Source: a bacterium (GTDB taxonomy: Bacteria > CAIWAD01). Taken from it: a stretch of 64,000 nucleotides of DNA. A program made the translations under genes and the position numbers. The notes beneath the pieces are model-generated. The model did not search any database, had not been told where the DNA came from, and worked only from the letters and a program-made list of their open reading frames with translations. Where the stretch lies: assembly GCA_030685015.1 (NCBI GenBank), contig JAUXWS010000046.1, forward strand, positions 11,683-75,682, read 5' to 3'. This document shows positions 25,630 through 34,371 of the stretch, one piece after another; position 1 is the stretch's first letter, and every line of letters begins with the position of its first letter.

Positions 25630-26696
25630 CGACGGCGCTGGCCCTCCGCCCCGGCCGCATTCGACCCGGTCTCGTCCGAGGGCGCCGCGGAGGACGCGTC
25701 CACCAACCCATCCTCTTCCTCCGGTCCGTCGGCGATGGCATCAGCCTCCGGCCCATCGGGCGCGGTCCCGGGCGATTCCGCCGGAGGATGGGCGCTGGCG
25801 ACGAGGACACCGGGCACGGCGGGACGCTCGTGGTCCGGCCCCAGGCCCTCACGGCCACAGGCGCCCTCGCAGTGGTTCTCGGCCGGATCGAAGCTCATCA
25901 GGCGCTCCAGCTCCTGCCGCGTGACGGATTCCAGGTCCCCGCTCACGTAGCGGATGAGCACCTCCTCGTTGAAGATGTCGATCTTCTCGATGAAGGCGGC
26001 GCCGCGCAGGGTCTCCACCGCCCGCTCCAGCGGCGGGTAGCGCTTCAGCTCGGCCCGGTAGAAGTCCAGCTCGTAACGCAGGCAGCACTTGAGCCGCCCG
26101 CAGTTGCCGGAGAGCTTGACCGGGTTGAGGGGCAGGTTCTGCTCCTTGGCCATGGAGGTGGTGACAGGATCAAAGCGGGAGAGCCAACCGCTGCAGCACT
26201 GGCGCTGGCCGCAGGGACCGAAGCCGCCGAACTTGCGCGCCTCGTCGCGGGCGCCGATCTGGCGCAGCTCGATGCGCGTGCGCAACTCCCCGGCCAGGTC
26301 CCGCACCAGGGTGCGGAAGTCGACCCGTCCCTCCGCCGTGAAGAAGAAGGTCACCTTCTTGCCGTCCAGCTGGAACTCGACGTTGATCACCTTCATGGGC
26401 AGGCGGTGTTCCAGCACGAAGCGGCGGCAGACCTCCTCGGCGCGGTTCTCCCGCTGCAGGTTGCGCCGCTTGCGTTGGAAGTCGTGGGGATTGGCCTTGC
26501 GCACGATGGTGCGCACCTCGTCCCGCTCGCCCTCCTGGGAGATGCGGTCCTCCCCGCTGATCTGGACCACGCGGCCCAGATCCTCCCCCTTCTCGGCGTT
26601 GACGATGACATGGTCGCCCAGCTTGACCGGGAAGCCCATGGGGTTGGTGAAGGAGGCGCGGCGGTTGCCCTTGAACTGGATCTCGAAATAGTTCAT
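25560..26696 (-). CDS. ricT: PSP1-domain protein, RicT (YaaT) family
   Basis: 378 residues; residues 1-275 match RicT/YaaT. In Bacillus, RicT works with RicA and RicF in the Y-complex, which controls RNase Y mRNA processing and binds [4Fe-4S] clusters. Conserved blocks are VIVNAEKGEDLGRVV, GRVDFRTLVRDLA and RIELRQIGARDEA. The cysteine region follows (FGPCGQRQCC and GNCGRLKCCL), and its Cys residues are the likely cluster ligands. The C-terminal 100 residues are an acidic then Arg/Gly-rich low-complexity tail, and its last codons lie in a duplicated repeat. The start overlaps the holB stop as ATGA. No RicA or RicF homologue is visible here, so the role may differ from Bacillus. Confidence 0.9.
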   Translation of the reverse strand: MNYFEIQFKGNRRASFTNPMGFPVKLGDHVIVNAEKGEDLGRVVQISGEDRISQEGERDEVRTIVRKANPHDFQRKRRNLQRENRAEEVCRRFVLEHRLPMKVINVEFQLDGKKVTFFFTAEGRVDFRTLVRDLAGELRTRIELRQIGARDEARKFGGFGPCGQRQCCSGWLSRFDPVTTSMAKEQNLPLNPVKLSGNCGRLKCCLRYELDFYRAELKRYPPLERAVETLRGAAFIEKIDIFNEEVLIRYVSGDLESVTRQELERLMSFDPAENHCEGACGREGLGPDHERPAVPGVLVASAHPPAESPGTAPDGPEADAIADGPEEEDGLVDASSAAPSDETGSNAAGAEGQRRRRGRRGGRRNRRPGEGGSPASQG

Positions 26697-27904
26697 GCCG
26701 GTTGCTTTCGTGGAATCGGTTCCGCCGCCCGGCGCATGGACTGCGCCAGCGTGACGAGCAGAACGAAGATGTTGACGTTGCGGTCCAGGCGCCGCGCCGC
26801 CTCGGCCAGCGTCTCCAGGACCTGGTCCAGGCGGGGGAAGCGCCAGCGGGCCGAGAAGAGCTCCAGGTTCTCGAGCTGGCGGGCCTGGACCACCCGGTCC
26901 CCCGCCTCCTTGCCCAGCAGGCGGACCAGTTCGGCGTCCAGCAGCCAGATCTGCAGGTCCTCGACCAGGGCCTTGATCCGCTCGCGGTCGCGCGACTCGT
27001 CCATGGCCATGATGCGATGGTAGAGGGCGTCGCTGTCCCGGGCCAGGAGATCACGGATGAAGCCCTCCGGCCGCCAGACGGGATCCGCTGCCCGGCCCGC
27101 CGCCTCTTCGGCCAGTTGCAGGGCTTGGCCGGGGTTGCCGCCGGCCAGCTGGGCCAGCTCGCGGGCGGCCATGCCGGCCTGGCGGTCCAAACCCTGCGCC
27201 GAGACCCAGGAGGCCAGCTGCTCGCTGGGCACGGGGCGCAGGGCCAGGCTTTGGCAGCGGCTGAGGATGGTGGGCAGGAGGGCCTCCGGCTGCCGGCTGC
27301 AAAGAATGATGACCAGGTCGTCGGGCGGTTCCTCCAGCAGCTTCAGCAGCGCGTTCTGCGCCTGGACGCCCAGCCGCTCGGCCTCGATGATGATGGCGAC
27401 CCGCCGTCCACCCTCAAAGCTCCGCATGCCGGCCCACTTCTTGAGGAGCCGCACCTGGGCCACCTGGATCTGGCGGGCCTTGTCCACCCGTGGCGGCAGG
27501 AAGGGCCGCTCGCGCCAATCGCGCAGCGCCTCGACCTGGCGGTCGGCGGTCTCCCGCACCACGGCGTCCACCGCCTCTGCCGCGCCGCCTCCGGAATCGC
27601 CGCCCTCGCCGGCGGCCGCCGCGCCGGCGCTGAGCGAGGGCATGGGCAGCACGAACTCCAGGTCGGGGTGGTCCATCTCCCGCGTCTTGGCACAGGCGGG
27701 GCAGGCCTCGCAGGGATCCTCCCCCCCCGCGCGGCAGAGCAGGACCCGGGCCAGGACCCAGGCGGCCAGCTCCATCCCAAGCCCGCGCTCGCCATGGATG
27801 AGCAGGGCATGGGCCACTTGCCCGCGCCGGACGGCGCGCCGCAGGATGCGGGCCGGCAGCTCCTGGCCGACCAGGCTGTCGTAGTCTGGCATTTCCATCC
27901 CCAT
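26693..27904 (-). CDS. holB: DNA polymerase III delta' subunit
   Basis: Clamp-loader subunit that helps load the beta sliding clamp. 403 residues: AAA+ fold beginning SLVGQELPARILRRAVRRGQ. The P-loop is degenerate (HGERGLGM, no Lys), as is normal for delta'. A four-cysteine zinc module follows (CRAGGEDPCEACPAC), then NALLKLLEEPP (the conserved sensor-1 region), LSRCQSLALRPV and a C-terminal helical domain. The start is one of three nearby ATGs (27904, 27898, 27892); I chose the first. A TACCTT -10-like element lies 19 bases upstream. It overlaps ricT by 4 bases, giving holB-ricT-metG in the Bacillus order. Confidence 0.9.
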   Translation of the reverse strand: MGMEMPDYDSLVGQELPARILRRAVRRGQVAHALLIHGERGLGMELAAWVLARVLLCRAGGEDPCEACPACAKTREMDHPDLEFVLPMPSLSAGAAAAGEGGDSGGGAAEAVDAVVRETADRQVEALRDWRERPFLPPRVDKARQIQVAQVRLLKKWAGMRSFEGGRRVAIIIEAERLGVQAQNALLKLLEEPPDDLVIILCSRQPEALLPTILSRCQSLALRPVPSEQLASWVSAQGLDRQAGMAARELAQLAGGNPGQALQLAEEAAGRAADPVWRPEGFIRDLLARDSDALYHRIMAMDESRDRERIKALVEDLQIWLLDAELVRLLGKEAGDRVVQARQLENLELFSARWRFPRLDQVLETLAEAARRLDRNVNIFVLLVTLAQSMRRAAEPIPRKQPA

Positions 27905-27923
27905 GCCCGGAATCGAAGGCGGA

Positions 27924-27929
27924 AAGGTA
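27924..27929 (-). promoter_or_regulatory. TACCTT -10-like element upstream of holB
   Basis: Minus-strand CGCTACCTTTCC, 19 bases before the holB ATG at 27904. Same TAnnTT pattern as before other genes in the window. No strong -35 identified. Confidence 0.35.
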
Positions 27930-27957
27930 GCGAATGGTCCGGGGAGGCCGGCTCCGC

Positions 27958-29355
27958 TCAGGGGGCCAGCCATTGGCGGGGATCGCGCGCTTGGCGATCC
28001 TGCCACAGCTCGAAGTGAAGGGAACCCTGCCCGGGCGCCTCGAAACGACCGGCCCGGCCCAGGATCTCCCCGGCCGCCACGGTCTGGCCCTCGCGCACGG
28101 CCACTTCCCCCAGTTTGGCGTAGACCGTCCAGCAATCCTCGCCATGGGCGAGGAGGACGGTCTCGCCGAAGCCGGCCACCCAGGTCAGCTTCTCCACCCG
28201 GCCGGCATGCACGGCCTGCACCGGACTGCCCGGCGCGCAGGCGAAGTCCACCCCCGGATTGTCCAGGACGGTGCCAAGGAGCGGATCCTGGCGCTCGCCG
28301 AAGGGGCGCGCCACCCAGCCCTTGACCGGTAATGGCAGGCGGCCGCGGCGGGCGGCGAGGCCTCCCGTGGGCGCCCGATCGAGACGCGGCAGGGCTGAAG
28401 GGGGCCGCTCGGGCACCACCACCGGTTCCACCTCAAGGACGGATCCAGCCAAGCGTCCGCTGATGGTGGTCTGGCGCCGCTCCTCCTGCTCGCGCCGGCT
28501 GGCCCGCTCGTCCCAGCGGCGCTGCAGGTCCGCCAGCTGGCGGGCCACCTCCTCGCCCGCGTGGCGCAGTCGATCAGCCTGGCGGGCCGCCAACTCGCGG
28601 TCCTCGCGCAGGCTGCGCAGCAGGCGATCCTGCTCCTCGCGCTCCCCGGCAAGGCGGGCCAGTTCGCGGTCGGCCTCCGTCCGGGCTCTCCCGGCGCGGC
28701 GCTGGTCGCGCTCCAGCTGGGCCAGCAGTCCCTGGCGCCGTTCCCGCTCCGCTCCCTCGCGGTCGACCAGTCCGGCCACCGCGCTGCGGGTCGCGGACAG
28801 TCGCGCCAGGCTCTCCTGCAGGCCCCGGGCCAGCCAGGGCAGACGACGCATGCTGCGGGTGGCCTCCTCCCGGTTGCGGGACTGCAGCCAGAGCCCCACC
28901 ACGTCCAGCCGACGCAATGGAAACAGGCGACGGGCGAGGGCGGCCGTCTCGCTCCGCAGGCGGGCCGTCTCCGTTTCCAGCCGGACGCGCTCCACATCCA
29001 GGCTGTCCAGGCGCCGGGTCCCGGCGGCCAATTCCGCCAGCTGCAGCGTCTCGCTGCTTCGCAGCAGCTCCAGCTCCCCTTCGAGTGAACGGCAGAGCCG
29101 CCACCGTGCCCGCTCCTGTTCCTCAAGCTGGTCAAGGCGTTTGACTCCGCCCTCCTCCCGGCGGGCCAGATCGCCCAGGCGCGTCCGCTCGCGCTCCTGG
29201 GCGGCGGCCAGGCTGTCCAGCTGGCGGAGGGATTCATCCAGACGAGTGGCGGCGGGTGTGCCTCCCTGCGGCGCCAGCAACAGGGCAAGCAGCGCCAGGG
29301 CCGCGCCCGCGACCCGGATGATCTTGCCTGATGGACCTGTCTGCCGCTTCGCCAT
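27958..29355 (-). CDS. EnvC-like murein hydrolase activator (coiled coil plus degenerate LytM/M23 domain)
   Basis: 465 residues, exported (basic start, then AGAALALLALLLAPQGG). Residues about 40-310 are heptad-rich coiled coil, full of Arg, Glu and Leu. The C-terminal 110 residues are a LytM/M23 fold. Two of the zinc-site residues of active enzymes are changed: the first His is Asn (N366 in DNPGVDFA), and the His of the YxHL block is Lys (K414 in VYAKLGE). The LHFEL His (H447) is retained. This is the EnvC pattern, where an inactive LytM domain activates AmiA/AmiB/AmiC-type amidases at the septum, and such an amidase is encoded at 48.2 kb. It sits 53 bases upstream of the holB start on the same strand. 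Start ATG 29355 fixes the signal peptide. Confidence 0.88.
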   Translation of the reverse strand: MAKRQTGPSGKIIRVAGAALALLALLLAPQGGTPAATRLDESLRQLDSLAAAQERERTRLGDLARREEGGVKRLDQLEEQERARWRLCRSLEGELELLRSSETLQLAELAAGTRRLDSLDVERVRLETETARLRSETAALARRLFPLRRLDVVGLWLQSRNREEATRSMRRLPWLARGLQESLARLSATRSAVAGLVDREGAERERRQGLLAQLERDQRRAGRARTEADRELARLAGEREEQDRLLRSLREDRELAARQADRLRHAGEEVARQLADLQRRWDERASRREQEERRQTTISGRLAGSVLEVEPVVVPERPPSALPRLDRAPTGGLAARRGRLPLPVKGWVARPFGERQDPLLGTVLDNPGVDFACAPGSPVQAVHAGRVEKLTWVAGFGETVLLAHGEDCWTVYAKLGEVAVREGQTVAAGEILGRAGRFEAPGQGSLHFELWQDRQARDPRQWLAP

Positions 29356-29423
29356 GGCCGCAATATGGCATGGCGCCGGCGCCAGCCCCCGCGCTCCCTT
29401 CCGCCGGACTCGCACTGGTTGGC

Positions 29424-29429
29424 TACATT
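29424..29429 (+). promoter_or_regulatory. TACATT -10-like element upstream of gcvT
   Basis: GGCTACATTG, 37 bases before the ATG at 29467, in the gap between divergent genes. Same pattern as before the NtrC-type gene. A -35 was not clear. Confidence 0.4.
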
Positions 29430-29466
29430 GTCCGCACGCGATCCACTCTATTCATGAGGCCGATAC

Positions 29467-30570
29467 ATGAGCGCCAGACCCACCGCTCTCAATGACCGCC
29501 ACTTGGCCTGCGGCGCCAAAATGGTCGATTTCGCCGGCTACCGCATGCCCATCCAATACGGATCCATGATCGAGGAGCACCTCCTCGTGCGCCGCCTGGG
29601 CGGCGTCTTCGATGTTTCGCACATGGGCGAGTTCTTCGTCGAGGGGCCGCAGGCGGAGGCCTTCCTTGACCTGGTCACCGTCAACAACGTGGCCGCCCTG
29701 GCCCACGGCCAGGTCCAGTACTCGGCCTTCATGACGCCGGAGGGCGGCATCGTGGACGATCTGCTGGTCCACCGGATGGACGATACCCGCTTCATGCTGG
29801 TCGTCAACGCGTCCAACCGGCACAAGGACTGGGCCTGGTTGCAGGGCCACGCGGGGGAGGACGTCCACCTGACCGACCGCTCCGACGACTACAGCCTGCT
29901 TGCCCTGCAGGGCCGCGCCGCCTACCAGCTCGTCCTCGAGCTGGCCGACGAGGATCTGGCGGAGATGCCCTATTACTGGTTCCGCCCGGGCAGCCTGCGC
30001 GGCATTCCGCTCATCGTCGCCCGCACCGGCTACACGGGCGAGCGCGGCTTCGAGCTGTACGTGGAGAACGACAAGGCCGCCGCCCTGTGGGACGTCCTCT
30101 TTCCGGCCCTGCAGGAGCGCGGGATGGGCCCCATCGGCCTGGGGGCCCGCGACAGCCTGCGCCTGGAGATGAAGTATGCCTTGTATGGCAACGACATCGA
30201 CGACACGACCAGCACGCTGGAGGCGGATCTGGGCTGGATCACCAAGCTGAAGAAGGGCCGGCCCTTCCTGGGCCTGGAGGTCCTCCGCCGGCAGAAGGCG
30301 GAGGGTCTGCGCCGCCGCCTGATGGGTTTCGAGGTGACGGGGCGCGGCATCGCCCGCCATGGCCAGGCCTGCTGGCTGGACGGTCAGCGTATCGGGACGG
30401 TCAGCTCGGGCGGGCACAGCCCGGTTCTGGGAAAGGCGATCGGCATGGCCTACCTGGACCTGCCCCATGACCGGATCGGCCTCGAGTTCGAGGTGGAGAT
30501 GGGGGCTCGCCGCGTCGTGGCGCTGGTGGTGCCCACCCCTTTCGTGCAGCCGGAAGTGCCTTGCCGGTGA
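29467..30570 (+). CDS. gcvT: Aminomethyltransferase (glycine cleavage T protein)
   Basis: Transfers the aminomethyl carbon from the lipoyl H protein to tetrahydrofolate, releasing ammonia. 367 residues, full length. Blocks: VDFAGYRMPIQYGSM, VFDVSHMGEF, QYSAFMTPEGGIVDDLLV (with the folate-binding DD region), RTGYTGERGFELY, GLGARDSLRLEMKYALYGND, and GTVSSGGHSPVLGKAIGMAY. All these are standard. The other glycine-cleavage genes are not in the window. It starts the long overlapping run gcvT-comB-ftsK-lolA. The next gene starts within its stop codon. Confidence 0.96.
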   Translation: MSARPTALNDRHLACGAKMVDFAGYRMPIQYGSMIEEHLLVRRLGGVFDVSHMGEFFVEGPQAEAFLDLVTVNNVAALAHGQVQYSAFMTPEGGIVDDLLVHRMDDTRFMLVVNASNRHKDWAWLQGHAGEDVHLTDRSDDYSLLALQGRAAYQLVLELADEDLAEMPYYWFRPGSLRGIPLIVARTGYTGERGFELYVENDKAAALWDVLFPALQERGMGPIGLGARDSLRLEMKYALYGNDIDDTTSTLEADLGWITKLKKGRPFLGLEVLRRQKAEGLRRRLMGFEVTGRGIARHGQACWLDGQRIGTVSSGGHSPVLGKAIGMAYLDLPHDRIGLEFEVEMGARRVVALVVPTPFVQPEVPCR

Positions 30571-31370
30571 TCCTGGACCTGCATTTCACGCCACCGCGGG
30601 AGGAGGACGCGGTGGGGTCGGGCACCAACCTGCGCGACGGGGCCGTCGTGTTGATCGATGTCCTGCGCTCCACCACGTCCATTTGCCACGCCATGGCGGC
30701 GGGCTGCCAGCGGATCATCCCCGTCGCCGACCTGGGGGAGGCCACCCAGCGGATCGAGACCCTCGGTCGCGCCAGCCTGCTGCTGGGCGGCGAGCGGGAC
30801 TCGCGCCGCATCGCCGGCTTCGATCTGGGCAACAGTCCGGGCGAGTATGACGACCCCCGTTTGCGCGGCGCCAACCTGGTCATGCTGACCAGCAACGGCA
30901 CGGCCGCCCTGGCGCGGCTGCGCCATCTGCGCGCCGTGGCCGTCGCCGCTTTCGTCAATCTGGAGCGGGCCGCCCGATGGCTGGCGGGGGGCGGCGGGCG
31001 GGCCACCATCGTCTGCGCCGGCCATCACGGCCGCTTTTGCCTGGAGGATGCCGTCTGCGCCGGCCTGCTGGTCCAGCGCATCCAGGATCTCCGCAGGGGG
31101 GAACCCATGCAGCTTAGCGACGCCGCCCGCGTGGGACTGGTCCTGGCGGCGCAGTGGGGCGGGGATCTGCCCGCCTGCCTGGCGGAGGCCGCCCACGGGC
31201 GGGCCCTGGCCGAGGCCGGCTTCGCCGCCGACCTGGAACTCTGCGCCCGGCGCGACGCCTTCGACATCCTGCCCATCCAGGCCGGGGAGCAGATCACCCT
31301 GCGCGATCCGACCGCCCCGGCGGGACCGACCGGCGGCGGGACGGGCCGGAAACGGCGGGAAAGCACCTGA
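30567..31370 (+). CDS. ComB-family 2-phosphosulfolactate phosphatase-like protein
   Basis: 267 residues. ComB hydrolyses 2-phosphosulfolactate in methanogen coenzyme M synthesis, but bacterial homologues are common and often lack that pathway, so the physiological substrate here is unknown. Family blocks: VVLIDVLRSTTSICHAMAAG (the core DVxRxTT motif), LGGERDSRRIAGFDLGNSP, LTSNGTAAL, and CAGHHGRFCLEDAVCAG. GTG 30567 overlaps the gcvT stop as GTGA; TTG 30561, with GGAAG better spaced, is an alternative. The stop overlaps the ftsK start (TGATG). Confidence 0.85.
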   Translation: MILDLHFTPPREEDAVGSGTNLRDGAVVLIDVLRSTTSICHAMAAGCQRIIPVADLGEATQRIETLGRASLLLGGERDSRRIAGFDLGNSPGEYDDPRLRGANLVMLTSNGTAALARLRHLRAVAVAAFVNLERAARWLAGGGGRATIVCAGHHGRFCLEDAVCAGLLVQRIQDLRRGEPMQLSDAARVGLVLAAQWGGDLPACLAEAAHGRALAEAGFAADLELCARRDAFDILPIQAGEQITLRDPTAPAGPTGGGTGRKRREST

Positions 31371-33724
31371 TGCCGCGCGGCGCCAAGAACTCCCCGCGCA
31401 AGAGGACCCTGGCCGGCCTGGCTCTGTTGGGGCTAAGCCTGCTTCTGCTGGTCTCCCTCCTGTTCGCCCGGCGCGACCTGGGTGCCGGCGAGGCGGCCCA
31501 GCACCTGCTCTCCCATGCCGGATGGTGGACCTCCCATCTGCTGATCGATTTCGGACTGGGCCGCATCTGGTCGCTGGCGTTGCCTGTCATCCTGGCGCTG
31601 GTGGCCTGGAACATGGTCGGCGGCGGCGTTTGGGGACCAGTCCTCAAGCGCGGCCTGCGCCTCTTCCTGTTGGCCATGGCCGGGGCGCTCAGCCACGGCG
31701 CGGTGGCCCAGGTGAGCGGTCTGCACAGCGTGGACGCCGGCGGCGGCTGGGTGAGCGGAGTCTGGCTTTATGCCCTCATCAGGCAGATGGTGGAGTGGAC
31801 GGGCGCCGTGGGGCTCTTCATCAGCCTTCTCACCTTCGATCTCCTCGTGCTGGCCGTCGTCTTCCGCTGGAATCCCGCCCCCGCACTGGAGAGGGCGCTG
31901 GCTCTCACCGGCGGCCTGGGACCCCGTCTGCTGGCCGCCTGGCGCGAGCGACGACGTGCCCGGGCCGAGGCCGCCGCGCGCCGATCGGCCAGGCCCCGGC
32001 CGGCGGAGGATCCGCCCGCCCCCACCCGCCTCCAGCAGGACGATCCGCCGCCCCGTTCCGCCCCGCCCGACTTCGTGCCGCCCCTTTCTCCCATCAAGGC
32101 CAGGGACGAAAGCCGGACCGAGGAGGAGCCGTCCGCCGGGGAGTTCGAGATCACCCAGGAGGTGGTGGAGGAGGAGCAGCGTTTCCGGGCCGACCACCGC
32201 CGCGCCGAGTTCCGCTACAAGCCACCCCCGGTCGACCTGCTGGCCGACCCCCCCGCCGACGAGTACCATGTCACGGAGGAGGACCTGCGCGCCAACTCGG
32301 AGGCGCTCATCGCCTGTCTGCGCGACTTCAACGTGGAAGCCCGGGTCGTCCACGTCCACCCCGGTCCGGTCATCACCCGCTACGACCTGGAGCCGGCGGC
32401 CGGCGTCAAGGTCAGCCGCATCGTCGCCCTGGCCGATGACCTGGCCATGAAGCTGAAGGCCGAGCGCATCCGCATCATCGCGCCCGTGCCCGGCAAGGGC
32501 GCCGTCGGCATCGAGCTGCCCAACCGCGTGCGCAACACGGTCTTCATGAAGTCCATCGTCAACACGGAGAAGTTCACGCGCGCCGCCAGCCCGCTCACCG
32601 TCGTGCTGGGGAAGACCTCGAGCGGCGAGGCGGCGGTGGCCGACCTGCGCGCCATGCCCCACGTGCTGGTGGCGGGGCAGACCGGCTCGGGAAAGAGCGT
32701 CTGCGTGAACGGCATCATCTGCAGCATCCTCCTGCGCGCCCTGCCCACCGAGGTGCAGTTCGTCATGGTGGATCCCAAGATGATCGAGCTGTCCGACTAC
32801 CGCCGCATCGCCGACCACTTCATCGCAGGGATGGACGGCCAGGAGGGCGACGTGGTGACCGATCCCCAGGAAGCCGTGCGCGTGCTAGCCTCCCTCGAGT
32901 TGGAGATGGACCGGCGCTACCGCTACCTGAGCCAGACCGGTTACCGCTCCATCCAGGAGTTCAACGAGGCGCTGGCGGCGGGGGAGGTGGGACGCCGCCT
33001 CGAGGCGGGGGATCTGACCCTGCCCGGCCGCCAGGACCAGCTGCCGGAGAAGATGGTCTACCTGGTGGTCATCATCGACGAACTGGCCGATCTGATGATG
33101 ACGGCGGGCAAGGAGATCGAGATCTCCATCGCCCGGCTGGCCCAGAAGGCGCGGGCGGTGGGCATCCACCTGGTGGTGGCCACCCAGCGTCCCAGCGTGG
33201 ACGTCCTCACCGGCCTGATCAAGGCCAACTTTCCCGCCCGCATCGCCTTCGCCGTCCGCCAGAAGGTGGACAGCAAGACGATCATTGATTGCATGGGCGC
33301 CGATCAGTTGCTGGGGCGGGGGGACATGCTCTACCTGGCCTCGGGCAGCCCCGAACCCGTCCGCATGCACAACAGTCTGATCACGGGCAAGGAGATCCGC
33401 GCCCTGCTCGATCACATCCGCAAGCAGAGCCGGGATTTCCCCAAGTTCCGCCTGCCCGTCGCCGTCGAAAGCGAAGGGGCGCGGGGACAGGTGGCGGAAC
33501 CGGCGGCGCGGGACGAGCTGTTCTGGGAGGCGGCCGAGCAGGTCATCCTTTCCCAGCAGGGATCCGTCTCCGTCCTGCAACGCCGGCTGCGCATCGGGCA
33601 CAGCCGGGCCAGCCGCCTCATCGACGAACTGGAGCTGGCCGGCGTGGTGGGGCCCTTCGACGGTTCCAAGGCGCGCCAGGTCCTGGTGGACCTGAGCTGG
33701 ATCGAGGAGCATCGCGGCACATGA
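31370..33724 (+). CDS. ftsK: DNA translocase FtsK/SpoIIIE
   Basis: Septal DNA pump that clears chromosome termini during division. 784 residues. The N-terminal membrane domain has four hydrophobic segments within residues 10-170. A Pro/Glu-rich linker follows (about 190-280), then the alpha/beta motor with Walker A GQTGSGKS at 436-443, VMVDPKMIELSDY and the Walker B region VVIIDELADLMM. The C-terminal gamma winged helix (ELFWEAAEQVILSQQGS ... ELELAGVVGPFDGSKARQVL) normally reads KOPS-type sites. Full length and intact. Starts inside the comB stop and ends inside the lolA start (ATGA). Confidence 0.96.
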   Translation: MPRGAKNSPRKRTLAGLALLGLSLLLLVSLLFARRDLGAGEAAQHLLSHAGWWTSHLLIDFGLGRIWSLALPVILALVAWNMVGGGVWGPVLKRGLRLFLLAMAGALSHGAVAQVSGLHSVDAGGGWVSGVWLYALIRQMVEWTGAVGLFISLLTFDLLVLAVVFRWNPAPALERALALTGGLGPRLLAAWRERRRARAEAAARRSARPRPAEDPPAPTRLQQDDPPPRSAPPDFVPPLSPIKARDESRTEEEPSAGEFEITQEVVEEEQRFRADHRRAEFRYKPPPVDLLADPPADEYHVTEEDLRANSEALIACLRDFNVEARVVHVHPGPVITRYDLEPAAGVKVSRIVALADDLAMKLKAERIRIIAPVPGKGAVGIELPNRVRNTVFMKSIVNTEKFTRAASPLTVVLGKTSSGEAAVADLRAMPHVLVAGQTGSGKSVCVNGIICSILLRALPTEVQFVMVDPKMIELSDYRRIADHFIAGMDGQEGDVVTDPQEAVRVLASLELEMDRRYRYLSQTGYRSIQEFNEALAAGEVGRRLEAGDLTLPGRQDQLPEKMVYLVVIIDELADLMMTAGKEIEISIARLAQKARAVGIHLVVATQRPSVDVLTGLIKANFPARIAFAVRQKVDSKTIIDCMGADQLLGRGDMLYLASGSPEPVRMHNSLITGKEIRALLDHIRKQSRDFPKFRLPVAVESEGARGQVAEPAARDELFWEAAEQVILSQQGSVSVLQRRLRIGHSRASRLIDELELAGVVGPFDGSKARQVLVDLSWIEEHRGT

Positions 33725-34371
33725 GAGCATTTCTCCTGATCATCCTGCTGCTGGCGCCGGCCGCCCGGGCCGGCGAGGCGGAGAATCTGCTGCGGCAGGC
33801 GCGCCGGCAGTTCGAGGGCCGTGGCCTGTGGGAGATCTTCTTCGAGCAGCAGGTGCTGCCCGGGGCGGGCGGCGACACGCTGCGCAGCGGTGGACGCCTG
33901 CTGGCCTGTCCCGACGGAGCCTTCCGCGTGGACATGGAGGGCCTGCACCTGCTCAGCGACGGCCGCGACCTCTGGCGCTGGGAGGACGGCGGTTCCCAGG
34001 TGCTGATGGAGCGGGTGGGCCAGAGCGAGGACGTCCTGCTGCCCCATCAGATGCTCATTCTGGTCGAGGAGCGCTTCCGTCCCACCGGCATCCGCTCCCA
34101 GGGGGCGGAGCGCCGCATCATCCGCCTGCAGCCGCGCAGCGGATCCGAGTTCCTCCGCGACGTGACCCTGATCATGACGCGGGAGAAGGGCCAGTGGTGG
34201 CCGCGGGAGATCTCCTTCACGGATTTCGCCGACGCCCGCGTGCGCTTCCTTGTCCAGCGACGCGAATCCTGGCCGGACCGCGGCCCCCGCCGGGAGCAGC
34301 TGGTCTTCAAGCTGCCCGGGGGCATGGAAGTGGTGGACCTGCGCAGCGGGGACCCCGATGCGACGCGGTAG
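33721..34371 (+). CDS. LolA-like outer-membrane lipoprotein carrier
   Basis: 216-residue periplasmic protein with signal peptide (MRAFLLIILLLAPAARA). LolA ferries lipoproteins from the LolCDE transporter to the outer membrane through the periplasm. Family features: GRGLWEIFFEQQ, GRLLACPDGAFRVDM, DGRDLWRWEDG, DVTLIMTREKGQWWPREISFTD. The sequence is divergent but length and strand order fit. ftsK-lolA adjacency is seen in many diderms, which strengthens the call. Its 3' end overlaps the next gene by 14 bases. Confidence 0.85.
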   Translation: MRAFLLIILLLAPAARAGEAENLLRQARRQFEGRGLWEIFFEQQVLPGAGGDTLRSGGRLLACPDGAFRVDMEGLHLLSDGRDLWRWEDGGSQVLMERVGQSEDVLLPHQMLILVEERFRPTGIRSQGAERRIIRLQPRSGSEFLRDVTLIMTREKGQWWPREISFTDFADARVRFLVQRRESWPDRGPRREQLVFKLPGGMEVVDLRSGDPDATR

